Positions 23,401 to 34,450 of a stretch of DNA of 64,000 bases are shown piece after piece (position 1 is the first letter of the stretch; each line of letters begins with the position of its first letter). The notes below the pieces were generated by a model. That model had not been told where the DNA came from. It searched no databases and was given only the letters and a program-made list of their open reading frames with translations. Location of the stretch: the NCBI GenBank assembly GCA_014529385.2, contig CM043943.1:154041092-154105091 (forward strand), written 5' to 3'. The translations under genes were made by a program, and so were the position numbers. The stretch is from Adiantum capillus-veneris. Lineage: Eukaryota > Streptophyta > Polypodiopsida > Polypodiales > Pteridaceae.

Positions 23401-24345
23401 TGCTAAGCTCCATTGAAATACGCAAAACCCATGATATTTTGTACATGGATGATTTACATTCAAGGTCAACCATTTCTCCAACCTATTATCCCTAGTAGGT
23501 TTGGTCTCACAATTCACCACTTTTCCACTATATGTCATTATAATAAGAGGAATTGGGTGCTAAGGTCCACCACTTGTCCAGCCTATAAGGTTATACCTTG
23601 AATGGTATTTTTTCTCACCACTTGTAATGCCCATGACATGCTTTACATGGGGGTTTTGTTCCAAGGTTCACCACTTGTCCAAGCAAATTCTATTGAAACA
23701 TAGAGAGAAACAAAGGTCCACCACTTTTCCAAGCTAGGCTCCATTGAAACATGGACCTTAATACCAAATTATTCCTAGTAGCATGAGTAATATTTTGTAC
23801 ATGAGGGGTTTGCATTCAAGGTCCACCACTTGTCCAACGTACTTTTCCTAGTAGGTTTGGTTGCAAGATTCACCACTTGTCCACTCTATGTCATTATATT
23901 AATAATAATTGGGTGTTAAGGTCCACCACGTTTCCAACCTATAAGGTTATATATTGAATGGTATTTTTTCTCACCACTTGTAATGTCCATGATATGTTTT
24001 ACATGGGGATTTTGTTCCAAGGTCCACCACTTGTCCAAGCTAAATCTGTTCAAACATAGAGAGAAACAAACGTGCACCACTTGTCCAAGCTAGGCTCCAT
24101 TGAAACATGGAGAGAATGATGCTCCACCATTTATCCAAGATAGACTCCATTGAAACATGGAGAGAAGTAAGCTCCACCATGTTTCCAAGATGCTAGAGTC
24201 CATTGAAATACCCAAAACCCCTGATACTTTGTATATGGGGGGTTTACATTCAAGGTCCACCACTTGTCCAACCTATTATCCCTAGTAGCATGAGTGGCTT
24301 GGTCTCAGGATTCACCACTTGTCCACTCTATATCATTATATTAAG
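20490..24345 (+). repeat. Tandem array 1, unit about 50 bp with higher-order structure
   Basis: The core unit is built from GGTCCACCACTTGTCCAAG, CTAGGCTCCATTGAAAC and ATGGAGAGAAGCAAG. Blocks of several units are themselves repeated about every 350-560 bp, marked by CCCATGATATGTTTTACATGGGG (21015, 21570, 22008, 22790, 23200, 23990 region) and by CTCTATGTCATTATATTAA. The minus strand shows runs of repeated peptide such as SLDKWW and FNGAYLG, because many units happen to lack stops. No protein is recognised. Confidence 0.9.
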
Positions 24346-24713
24346 AAAAATTGGGTTTCCATATCTAAATGGATCTTTGCTTGGATAAGTGGTAGACCTT
24401 GAGACCTAAATAGTCATTCTACACTAGAGCATTGGTTAAGCCTTATACACTTCAAGCATACCTTTAACAACAAGTAGTAGTTATTAGTTGACTTAAGTCT
24501 AGTTGAACTCCATGGTATTGAGACTAAGAGAGAGTGTAGCATAAAAAAGAGTCAGGATTTTAATTTGACTTTCTTTCTATTAATGAGTAGATCATAGATG
24601 GATTTTGGTATCTAATAAAACCTTAGGGTAGACAATGTAAAACTCATGTCTATTGTTGTGTTTGCATTAAGTGTTCTTGTTCTTTAATTTCAAAACCATT
24701 ACAGAAAAATGGA
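24346..24713. other. Single-copy stretch upstream of the phosphatase remnant
   Basis: Opens with one inverted unit of the array (GCTTGGATAAGTGGTAGACCTTGAGACC at about 24372, reversed relative to array 1). TTTCAAAACCATTACAG at about 24690-24704 could be an old intron acceptor in front of the phosphatase exon. Nothing else is seen. Confidence 0.4.
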
Positions 24714-25437
24714 TTGGCTATATGCTGGCATAAATTGAAGAAAACTATTGAATTACCCATCCAACCTCCTCCAAGACCTTGTCCAAGGAATGAATCACCT
24801 CCTTATCACCTACCACTTGCTTTCAAGGACATCAAAAGAGTACTTATCTTGGATCTAGAGGGGTTACTTCTCAAGACAGTTGAAATGAAACATGGAGATT
24901 CTATGCCATCTTGGGCTCAACACATGTGACTTGTGGAGGACAAAGATGAAGTTTATCATGTGGTGCGACCAGACGCACAAAGTTTTTTGGATTTTTGTGC
25001 TGAATACTTTGAGCTATGGATATGGAGTTGCTATAACTTGTCCTGAGTAGTATACCAAGTTCAAGGTGTTTATGAGTAACAAAAATTGCCAAAATCCAAA
25101 TATCATGTTAGGATTTACAAGGGTTTATCACAAAAATCTGAGTGATATTTGGAAGATATTTGAGGATTTGGATGCAAACAATACCTTAATTTTTGATGAC
25201 ACTCCATATAGGGTGATGTGGAACATGCCAGGGACATATCTTATATTTCCAAAGATGTGGAGGCAAACTTCCGAGCAACTTCAAAACTTCTTGCAGAGAA
25301 CCATAATTCCATGGTTGGTAGGATGGTTGTATGCAAGAGATAAGAGAGTCTATACATACAACACAATTGTAAATCAGTATAGTGATTCTGATACAAATTA
25401 TGTCCTTGGTGTGTACTTGTCAACACGAAAGCATTGA
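24714..25437 (+). pseudogene. Plant FCP1/NIF-like phosphatase (HAD superfamily) pseudogene
   Basis: Resembles the plant branch of NLI-interacting-factor/FCP1-like HAD proteins. First frame: KRVLILDLEGLLLKTV, which fits the plant variant DL(N/x)GLL at the place of the usual DxDxT motif, then RPDAQSFLDFCAEYFELWIW. A TGA at 24927 and another near 25043 break it. After a frameshift the second frame (25066-25437) has LSDIWKIFEDLDANNTLIFD, then DTPYRVMWNMPGTYLIFP, matching the family's late conserved block (LW, NTLLLDDSPYK, NPP.T.IFP). The middle of the domain, normally with a LFCWDQ-type segment, is missing or unrecognisable. The usual first catalytic aspartates are changed, so activity is unlikely even in the ancestor. 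It is flanked on both sides by arrays. Confidence 0.65.
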
Positions 25438-26204
25438 ATAAATATGGCTATAAGATGCTTTTTTAATTCTAGTGTGTATCTTTCAACATTTGTATAATTT
25501 GATATAGTCTTTTTTTTAAAAAAAAAGGTGTGTCAATTTTATGAACACTTGAATGGAGTGCACCCTACTCTAAGGGGACTTCAATGTACTATTGGAGTGC
25601 ATCCTATTGTAAGGGGACTCTGATGTATTGCTAGAGTGCACCCAAATTTTTGGGGACTCATTTTTTATTTGATTGGGGCCTATGTTGGGTCATATAGTAA
25701 AAGAAATTCATTTTTTGTCAATTCATATCGAGGTTGCATTTATTTGGAACTATGAAAGAATTGATGTTTGATGTCAAAATAAAACTTGTAAGTGTGGATC
25801 AGAGAATTCATGGACTTTAAATATGTGAGAGGGATCTTTTTCTTGGGCACAAATGTTTGCTTCAAGAATTTTGTCATTACATACTTTATGTGAAAGAGTT
25901 TTGGAACCTAAAAGACTTTGAAAACAAAACTATGGAATCTAAGTGCATGTATTCTTGAATGGCTTGAAAGTTGATGTATACATGCATGTCGCCTTGATGA
26001 AGATTTAGATCTGACAAGATGGAAAGATATAATTCTTGGACGTTACCTTTGTCAATTTGGTAATAACATATTTAACTTTCTTTTAATATGGGTGGAAAAT
26101 ATATTATTATGTGCATTTGGAACCTAATTGCTTGACCTTCAAACCAAGATTCCTATGTTATTTTTTCATATACTTTTTTGTACTGAATTAAGATTGTGGA
26201 TGCA
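25438..26204. other. Single-copy stretch downstream of the phosphatase remnant
   Basis: AT-rich with poly-T/poly-A at 25510-25526 and a three-copy minisatellite. A weak coding impression at 25860-26130 could not be assigned. No gene is supported. Confidence 0.4.
25555..25670 (+). repeat. 39 bp tandem repeat, three copies
   Basis: Copies begin at 25555, 25594 and 25633 with (G/A)GAGTGCA.CC and contain GGGGACT. The spacing is exactly 39 bp twice. Confidence 0.85.
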
Positions 26205-27600
26205 AGGTCCACCACTTGTTCAAGCTAGATCTAAGAAAGTATATATACTGAGTCTTCAAACTAGTAAACCAAGGGAAGAGAGAAGCAGGGTCCATCACTT
26301 GTCCAAGCTCATCTCTAGACAACATAGAGAGATGTTATGTCTACTAATTGTCCAATATAGTCATGGAGAAATGATAGAAGGTTGATCCACTTGTCCAACC
26401 TATCATCTCTAGTAAAATGGGAGGTTTGGCCTTAAGATTCACCATGTAACCAACATATACTTCATTGTATTATGAAGAGTAAAAAAGAAAAGCTCCACCA
26501 CTTGTCTAAGGTAGTTCCAAAATCAACATGAAGAGGAGCAAGCTTCACCATTTGTCCAAGATAGGTTCCATTAAAACATGGAAAACCTCATATAGGTTGT
26601 ACATGGAAGCTTTTTTCCAAGGTCCACCACTTGTCCAAGCTAGGATCCATTAAAACATGGATAGAAACAAGGCTCCACAACTCGACCAACCTTTATAGCT
26701 GCGAAGTGTACCGGTTGTCTAAACTAGGCATGGGAAAATAATAGAAGGTCCACCACTTATCCAATATATTATCTCTAATAGCATGGGAGGTTTGGTCTCA
26801 AGATTTAGGAATTGGCTGACCTGTATTTCATTGTATTATGATGAATTTGGTTTTAAAGTCAACTACTTATCCAGGCTATAAGTTTATATCTTGAATGGTA
26901 TTCCTTCCCATCACTTAGAAAACCAATGATATATTGTACATGGGGGGGTTTGTTACAAGGTCCACCACTTGTCCAAGCTAGTTTCATTGAAACATGGATG
27001 AAGAAAAGCTCCACCATTTGTTAAAGCTAGACTCCATTGAAATCTAGAAAATCCATTCTATGTTGTACATGGGGTTTTTGTTTTAAGGTCCAACACTTGT
27101 CCAAGCTAAGATCCATTGAAACATGGAGTAGAGAAACACTCCACCACTTGTCCAAGCTAGGCAACATTGATAGTAGTTGGTTTATTTTGAAGATCCACCA
27201 CGTGTCTAAGCTAACTCTATTGAAACATAGAGAGAAGCAAAGGTCCACCAACTGTTCAAGCTAGGCTCCATTGAAACATGGACAGAAGCAAGCTCCACCA
27301 TTTCTCCAAGATAGACTCCATTGAAACATGGAGAGAATCAAAGGTCCACCATTTCTCCAAGCCAAGATCTAGTTGTCCAACCTATAAGGTTATATCTTAA
27401 ATGGTAATCTTTCTAATCACTTGGAATACCCATGATATGTTTTACATGGGGGTTTTGTTCCAAGATCACCACTTGTCCAAGCTAACTCTATTGAAACATA
27501 GAGAGAAGCAAAGGTCCACCACTTGTCCAAGCTAGTCTCCATTGAAACAAGGAGAGAAGCAAGCTCCATCATTTCTCCAAGATAGGCTAGCATGGATAAG
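26205..27600 (+). repeat. Tandem array 2, same unit family as array 1
   Basis: Same GGTCCACCACTTGTCCAAG core. Its first 320 bp duplicate the first 320 bp of array 1, including GAGTCTTCAAACTA and TTGGCCTTAAGATTCACCATG. After it, at about 27808-27840, one inverted unit appears (TTGGACAAGTGGTGGACC), as also happens after array 1. Confidence 0.88.
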
Positions 27601-28104
27601 TGCACCTTGAAACCAACCTTCCTATGAGGCAATAGAGCATATGCTATATATTTTATGTATGCCCCATGCCTCAAATTAAGAAATTATAGATTAGAAGTGG
27701 ACCTTGCTTAAATGTCACATGCAATAAATTAAGGAAAAATAGCCAAGTGGATTGTATTCCTCAATGGATCCTTGCTTTCACAAGTTGTGAACCTTGAGTC
27801 ACTTTTACATTAACTTGGACAAGTGGTGGACCTAGAAACCAAGCTCTCCATGTTGAGATAAGTTGTAGGTAGGACAGTAGAACATAGACAACGATAATGG
27901 ATGCAATATACTCCTCTCCTAATAATCCAATTGATTGAAACCATGATATTTTAGTTGTTTTCATTGTGTATTGTATGTGCATAAAGTGGAATGAGACCTT
28001 AAGAAAACTCAAATTTTTGACAAAATCTCTATATTTTATACATGATATATTGAAAGTTGTCCAACCTGGGAATTGGGATTTTCCCACTTTACCTAATATG
28101 GTCT
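27601..28104. other. Non-repeat tail of the foreign segment
   Basis: Apart from the inverted array unit near 27810, nothing is recognised. It ends at the joint with Copia gag. Confidence 0.5.
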
Positions 28105-31100
28105 TTAAATGACTTTAACACAAACATAAGTCAATTTCGATAAGTGAAAATCACTTTCGATAACGAAGTGCGAGCTCTCCTTATACTATCATCTCTACCG
28201 GATAGTTGGGACAGCCTTGTGATGGCTGTAAGTAATTCTATCTCTGGCACAAATACTCTTAAGTTTGATGATGTTGTGGGTGTTCTCCTAAGCGAGGAAA
28301 TGCGAAGGAGAAGCAGAGGAGAATCATCAAGTGCTGCACTATTAGTGGAAACAAGAGGAAGGCCTAAGGAGAGGTTCAAAAACCAAAAGGGTCGTGATCG
28401 CTCAAGGCGGAGCAAGTCACGCACAAAGTCAGTTCTTGAATGTTGGAACTGCGGCAAGAAAGGCCACGTCAAGAAGGATTTCTGGTCCAAGAAGAAGAAG
28501 GAGACAGAGTCCCAAGACAACAAGCCAACATCGGAGGCCAATGTGGCAGGTAAAGTAGAGCAAGATGCTCTAATTCTCTCATTAGACAATGTGTCTAATT
28601 CCTGGATAGTAGATTCCGGGGCTTCACTCCATGCGACACCACACAAGCAACATTTCCAAGACTACACCAAAGGTAATTTTGGGTATGTATACTTGGGAGA
28701 TGATGAAGCTTGTGAGATTGTTGGCAAAGGGACAGTCTCTGTCAAAACTGCTAATGGAAATGAATGGAAGCTTAAAGATGTTAGGCATGTTCCTTCTCTT
28801 CGTAAAAATTTGATCTCTACAGGACAATTGGACGATGAAGGTCACAACATTGCATTCGGAAACAAATGGTGGAAGATCTCAAAGGGATCTTTGGTGGTTG
28901 CCAAGGGAGAAAAAGTCGGTACACTTTACTTGTGTACTGTTAGCACGCAACCTTCAGCTTGTGCAGCAACTACAGAAGTTGACAGTGCGGTGTGGCACTA
29001 CCGACTTGGGCATATGAGTGCCTAAGGAATGAAAATCCTTCAAACAAAGAAGCTTCTACCAGGTTTGAAAGAAGTGGACTTAGAGTTCTATGAAGATTGT
29101 GTTTATGGTAAACAAAAGAGGGTAAAATTTCAAAAAGCAGGAAATGAAAGAAAAAATAAAAAACTTGAGTTGGTTTATTCTGATGTTTGGGGTCCTGCAA
29201 GTACACCATCACTTGGTGGCTCATTGTACTATGTAACATTCATAGACAATGCGAGTAGAAAAACATGGGTTTATGTCATGAAGAATAAATCCGATGTATT
29301 TTCCATATTTCAAAGGTGGAAAGCCTTTGTGGAAAATGAAACAGGTACCAAGGTTAAATGCCTCAGATCCGACAATGGAGGCGAATATTGCAGCCAAGCT
29401 TTTGAAAGATTTTGTGCTAGCAATGGCATTCGGAGGCAAAGGACAACCCCAAGGACACCTCAACAAAATGGGATTTCGGAAAGGATGAACAGGACAATCA
29501 TGGAACGAGCACGAAGCATGCGGCTACATGCAGGCCTACCGCTTGGGCTTTGGGCGGAAGTTGTAAATATGTCTGTGTACTTAATCAATCGGTCACCCTC
29601 AACGGCATTGGATGGGGGAGTTCCAAAAGAGGCATGGACAGGTAAACCGGTGAATTATGCATTTCTCAAAGTGTTTGGGTGTGAGGCTTTCATGCACATA
29701 GATAGAAGCCTAAGATCAAAGCTAGATGCAAAGTCCAAAAAGTGTTTCTTCATTGGCTATGGAGAAGGAGACTTTGGGTATCTCCTATGGAATCCTGAAG
29801 ATGGTAAAATCTTAAGGAGTAGGGATGTAATTTTTAACGAACAAAATATGTACAAAGATTACTTGGAAAGAAAAAAAACAAAAGAAACAGGTGATGAGTA
29901 CATGGAGCTTGAGGACGGTGAAGACTCAAGGACTGCAAACGGTGACAATGTGCAACAACGTCAACCAAATGAGGAGCCTCAACCTATTCCCCGAAGATCT
30001 ACAAGAGCAAGTAGACCTCCAGAAAGGTTTGTTCCTTCCTTCAACCATCTCTTGATCTCAGATTCTGGAGAGCCGGAATCATACGAAGAAGCTATGCAAC
30101 ATGAATCCAAAGAACAATGGACGAAGAGCATGCAAGTGGAGATGGACTCACTACATCACAACCAAACATGGGAGTTGGTTGAGTTGCCTAAAGGTAAGCG
30201 GGCACTTCAAAAAAAATGGGTGTACAAGCTGAAGGAAGAAGAAGGTGGGAAGAAAAGGTACAAGTCTAGGCTTGTGGTAAAAGAGTTTTCTCAAAAGAAA
30301 GGTATTGACTTCAATGAAATATTTTCTCCTGTTGTAAAAATGAACTCAATTAGGCTTGTCTTAAGCCTTGTGGCTGCTCATGATCTAAATCTCGAGCAAA
30401 TGGATGTAAATACGGCATTCCCTCACGGTGACTTAGAGGAGGAAATCTACATGCTTCAACCAAAGGGGTATGAAGTAAAAGGTAAGGAGAAAATGGTTTG
30501 CAGATTAAAGAAGAGCTTGTATGGTTTAAAGCAAGCATCAAGACAATGGTACTTTAAGTTTGATCGATGGATGTTGGATCATGGATTCACAAGATGCAAC
30601 TCGGATCACTGCGTCTACACGAAGAATTTGGGAGATGGGAAATTCATCATCCTAATGTTGTATGCTGATGACATGTTGATTGCAAGTGCTAACATGCAGG
30701 ACATCAAAGACATAAAAGAGGAGATGTCCAAATCTTTTTCAATGAAAGATTTAGGTGCTGCAAAGAGGATACTTGGTATGAAAATATCAAGGGACAGGAC
30801 GAAGAAGACAATAAAGCTATCTCAAGAAGATTACATCAAGAAGGTACTAGAAAGGTTTGCAATGAAAAATGCAAAACCAGTTTCTACACCTTTGGCTGGT
30901 CATTTTAAACTAACGAAGGATATGTGTCCAAAGACACAAGAGGAGATAGCCTATATGTCTAAAGTTCCATATGTTGCAGCGGTAGGTTCTCTAATGTATG
31001 CTATGGTCTGGACAAGGCCAGACATTGCACATGCAGTGGGAGTTGTGAGTAGGTTCATGGACAACCCAGGTAAAGCGCATTGGCAAGCTGTGAAGTGGAT

Positions 31101-31623
31101 ACTTAGGTATCTAAAAGGGACAACAACAAATGCTTTGTATTTTGGAGGAACTGATATTTTTCTAGAAGGGTATACTGATGCAGATATGGCAGGTGACAAA
31201 GATACTCGAAGGAGCACTACTGGCTATGTGTTCACGGTTGGAGGCACAGCAGTAAGCTGGGCTTCAAAGCTGCAGAAAGTGGTTTCACTTTCTACCACGG
31301 AAGCAGAGTATGTAGCAATGACAGAGGCAAGCAAAGAAATTCTGTGGCTCCACAGATTCTTAGAAGAGCTTGGATTCAAACAAGACAATTGTGTCTTGTA
31401 CAGTGATAGCCAAAGCGCTATCCATCTTGCAAAGAACTCAGACTTTCATTCAAGGAAAAAGCACATTGAGGTGAGATATCACTTCATACGCACTCTTTTG
31501 GAAGAGGGACAACTAAAGCTAGGAAAGGTGCATACAAGTGAAAATCTTGCAGACATGTTTACAAAGGTGGTCAACAAGGAGAAGTTGAGCTTTTTCTCAT
31601 CTTCAATCGGCATTCAAGGATAA
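28105..31623 (+). pseudogene. Copia gag-pol copy 3, nearly complete (mid-gag to RNase H)
   Basis: One continuous frame from mid-capsid to the natural stop after FFSSSIGIQG, broken only by a TAA near 28142 and a TAA at 29023-29025. From 29029 on, 864 codons are open: integrase (SDVWGP, RSDNGGEYCS, PQQNGISER), linker, reverse transcriptase (VDVNTAF-like DVNTAFPHGDLEEEIYM, LYGLKQASRQW, LYADDMLIA) and RNase H (YTDADMAGD, STTEAEY, SDSQSAIHLAKN). The knuckle reads CWNCGKKGHVKKDFW, with the last zinc-binding Cys changed to Phe. Integrase has Tyr where copy 2 has His before SDVWGP. The gag N-terminus is absent because of the foreign-segment joint. It is the best-preserved polymerase in the window and could in principle act in trans if translated. 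Confidence 0.95.
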
Positions 31624-31672
31624 GAAGCCAGAATGGAAAGCAGTCACAGGTTTGGTTTGGAGATCAGTCTCC

Positions 31673-31682
31673 AAGTGGGAGA
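31673..31682 (+). promoter_or_regulatory. Polypurine tract of the Copia element
   Basis: AAGTGGGAGA directly before TGTTAAG of the 3' LTR; it would prime plus-strand DNA synthesis. Confidence 0.85.
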
Positions 31683-31683
31683 T

Positions 31684-32478
31684 TGTTAAGTATGGAGCTT
31701 GATTTACCCTTGTAATTTTTTGTGGTAAAAGCGCACATTTGTAAGGCCCCCATTATGAGGAGAAGCCATCGTGCGTGAAGGAAAATCACTCACAGGAAAC
31801 CAAATATTTCACGGACAAGAATCAGGGGAGACTTTTTTTTGCCGGAATATTCTTTTTCACCGGAATATTATGGCCGGACGGCGGCCGGAAAGTGGTCGGA
31901 AAACAACCGGTCGGTTGGCCGGTGGCCGGTAGTCAATGGCCGATGGCCGGTGGTCGGATGTCAATGGCCGGTGGCCGGTGGTCGAAAGTCAATGGCCGGT
32001 GGCCGGTGGCCGAATTCAATGGCCGGTGGCCGAATTCAAAAGCGGACTTGTCTTCTCAAGGGCGGCCACACATGGGCGGATTGGAGGGTCTGATTTGGAC
32101 TTATTCACATAAGGGCGGCTACACATGGCTGTCGCTCATAAGAGAGGGCAGCCCTTTTGGCTTATAAAAGGAGGCCATTTCTACACACATTTCATAGTGT
32201 GAAGTTGATGCAACAAGGTGAGTGTGAGGTGGTGAGAGTGAAGGAAGGCGGGAGCTCTATTAAGGGTATAATCCCTTTGTAAACTACTTCTTGTTTTGAA
32301 GTACTAAAGCCATTGAGTGGCTGCTTTCCCGTGGACGTAGCCCACATTGGGTGAACCACGTATATCGTGTGTACTCTCTCTCTCTCTCTCTACTCTATAA
32401 TCTCGTGTATGTAAATCTGTCTCTCTCCATTAAGTAATCTACTCAATTATTTATTTAGCTACGTCTTATTTCCTAACA
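31684..32478 (+). repeat. Copia 3' LTR (795 bp), complete
   Basis: Matches the LTR at 13467 with small differences. It has an intact TATAAAAGGAGG (about 32164) and a longer GGCCGGTGG minisatellite than the 5' copy, which explains the 17 bp length difference. Ends CTAACA, followed by ACAGC. Confidence 0.95.
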
Positions 32479-32483
32479 ACAGC

Positions 32484-34450
32484 AGGTTGGTATGAGGGGC
32501 TTAGCACTCCCTATTCGGGGAGATGAGCTTCTGGACGCTGAGTTTGTCGACGACTCAGCCTTGTACTTAGAGGGCAAGGAGGCCAATCTACACAGATGTG
32601 ATTAGGCTTTGGAGACTTTTTGTTGTGCATCGGGCGCACTGATCAACTGGAGAAAGACAGTGGCTTTCTCGGTTGGCAGTGCTCCTGTGCCACATTGGAT
32701 GCCAGGAGACGGTTTCAAGTGGATTCGCCAAGGCACTGCAGTTCGGTACTTGGGTTGTCAGGTTGGTTTGGACTTGTCCCCAGAGCAGCAGATTGATCCT
32801 CTTCTCTTGTCCATCAGGAGAAAGCTGTTACATTGGAGCTCAGCACGACTTTCGCTGGCTGGTAGAGTAGTAGTTGCCAACCAGGTGTTGTTGGAGACTA
32901 TGTGGTACATGACTTCTTGTTGGATCTTTTTGAGTTCTTGTATCAGCCAGCTAGAGAGGCTGATCAGGAACTTCCTTTGGTCAGGTCGTGACACTCAGAT
33001 TGCCCAAGCCAAGGTGGCTTGGTCGGTCATCACACTTCCTTGTTCTCAGGGAGGGCTTGGGATCATTGATCCAGCACAGTAGAGCAGAGCTCTTCTTGGG
33101 AAGTTCATCATCAGAGGACTTCTTCCAGACGAGGAGCCCTGGAAGGAGTTCTTGCTACAGAGGCTTCATGCTAGGGTGCCTCAGTCAGGAGGCCCTTGGC
33201 AACCTTCGACCAGATGGATCTTTACAGAGTTGCGCCGAGTTGGTTTGAGCAGGAGACTGGAGGACCGCTTCGCTGTGAGTTTTCTTCGATCTTGGGAGCT
33301 CTTACGGCATGGCCTAGAGCAGAGACAACCGACGTGCACAGAGGAGTACCTACGGCAGCCCCTTGTTTGGAACCCCATGGTTAGCACTCAAAGAGGCCAC
33401 TTGGTTGGCAGTCGGCCTCATGTTTCTTGGGGTCCCATGGCAGCAGGTCCAACGCGCTCTCTTGGTGACTGGCTAGAGTTCACAGGTTTGTCAGAGGAGG
33501 TGCAGGGTTTCCAGTTACAGGGCATGAGAGGGGTGCAGAGCATATGTCAGAACATCTCAGAGTCAGTTCCGGCTGAGTGGCTCACGCCTCTCGAGCCAGT
33601 AGCACCCCGGTGGATGGGAGCCTTCACGCGACTGGAGGTTCTCATTTCAGTCAAGGCCTGCTCAGAGACTGTCCTAGCCCTGTTCTTCAAGCTTCAGGGT
33701 GGGGTACGATTAGAGCGAGTTGCAGTAGAGGCCCCGCAGGTAGCAGAGCGTTGTTTCCAGAGGATCCGAGTTGTGGGCATCTGTGGAAGGACTTGCGTCA
33801 TAGACCCTAACCCAGCAGCTCTTGAGACTGGACACTGGAGGCTATGGGCTTGGGAGTGTTGTCCACGGCACGAGTATCATGGGATCCTGGTGAGTGGCTA
33901 TGGAGGGACCCCTTCTCTTTTGCAGACCGCCCAGGAGTCCCCTTCTTTCAGTACACTGTTCGGCTTGGACGTCATATACTTGCAGCAAAGAGAGAGGCCC
34001 GCCCCGCTGCGGCATGTCATTGGTAGGAGGAGGGCCTCACAGTCAAGTTCTTGGAAGCCTTTTGGCAGAGGCTGTGGGACTCCAGACAGTCGAGGCGCGT
34101 CACTTTGTTTTAGTGGTTGGTTGCACACAGAGCCACATCAGTAGGGAGTTGGCTTGTGCATAGTGGTCTCTCGACCGCATGTGCAGCCTGTGACCAGTTG
34201 GTGGAGAGTCAACGTCATTGTCTTTGGGACTGTCCCTCGGCCCAACAGGTGTGGCTATGACCTCATGCGGGAGCACCGACCTACAGCGGGACAGCTTGAG
34301 GGACTACAGGGTAGCTCCGACCTCATGCGGGAGCACCGCGAGGCTTTCCTTCGACTCTGGCGCCCTAGGCCTTTCTACACCATAGTCCACGGGGTGCTCA
34401 GATGGCACTACTTTCCACCTGTGTGGCTCTTCCCTCCTCCCATCTCTTGA
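32484..34450 (+). pseudogene. LINE ORF2, 3' part: catalytic reverse transcriptase and C-terminus
   Basis: Continuation of ORF2 after the Copia insertion. It begins in frame with the upstream part and soon reaches the catalytic EFVDDSALYL (the F-x-DD motif), then SGALINWRKT, VRYLGCQVGL and LSLAGRVVVANQVLLETMWY of the palm-thumb region. Stops are at about 32603 (TAG) and 33080 (TAG) in the same frame, which then stays open to 34144. A frameshift follows into a CAACDQLVESQRHCLWDC segment, a zinc-knuckle-like C-terminus known in plant LINEs. The last frame, ending at 34450, contains a 60 bp in-frame duplication beginning GACCTCATGCGGGAGCACCG. No RNase H domain is recognised. Confidence 0.88.

Larger units (their letters stand above)
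20426..28104. other. 7.7 kb foreign segment inside the Copia composite
   Basis: The left joint is in the first codons of RT (GAGATGGACT, then AATGAGTAATTATA), and the right joint is in the middle of gag (GGTCT, then TTAAATGACTTTAAC). The flanks are therefore not the two halves of one site, and this is not a simple insertion. It contains two tandem arrays, a decayed phosphatase gene, and a 320 bp direct repeat (20447-20770 with 26222-26540). Neither joint shows an LTR or target duplication. Likely captured plant DNA, or a large sequence brought in by recombination between Copia copies. Confidence 0.75.
13467..32478 (+). mobile_element. 19 kb composite Copia (Ty1) element inside the LINE
   Basis: Bounded by a complete LTR at each end and by the 5 bp duplication ACAGC, so it occupies one insertion site. 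The contents in order are: LTR, partial gag, LTR lacking its first 134 bp, gag through integrase and the start of RT (interrupted by a minus-strand derivative), a 7.7 kb foreign segment, gag from its middle through RNase H, and LTR. A single Copia element of this family would be about 6 kb. The arrangement needs template switching during reverse transcription, or recombination between copies, plus capture of non-element DNA. All units are closely related by eye, so they belong to one family. Confidence 0.9.

Noticed and set aside
21494-23538. Minus-strand peptide repeats (SLDKWW, FNGAYLG) as a repeat protein
   Set aside because: They arise from the roughly 50 bp DNA repeat lacking stops in places. 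The frame changes between units and no start or domain is consistent.
31775-32167. LTR frames rich in Trp-Pro-Met-Ala-Gly repeats (also 13708, 15564, 18187, 19240)
   Set aside because: They come from the GGCCGGTGG minisatellite in the LTR. The frame is not conserved between LTR copies.
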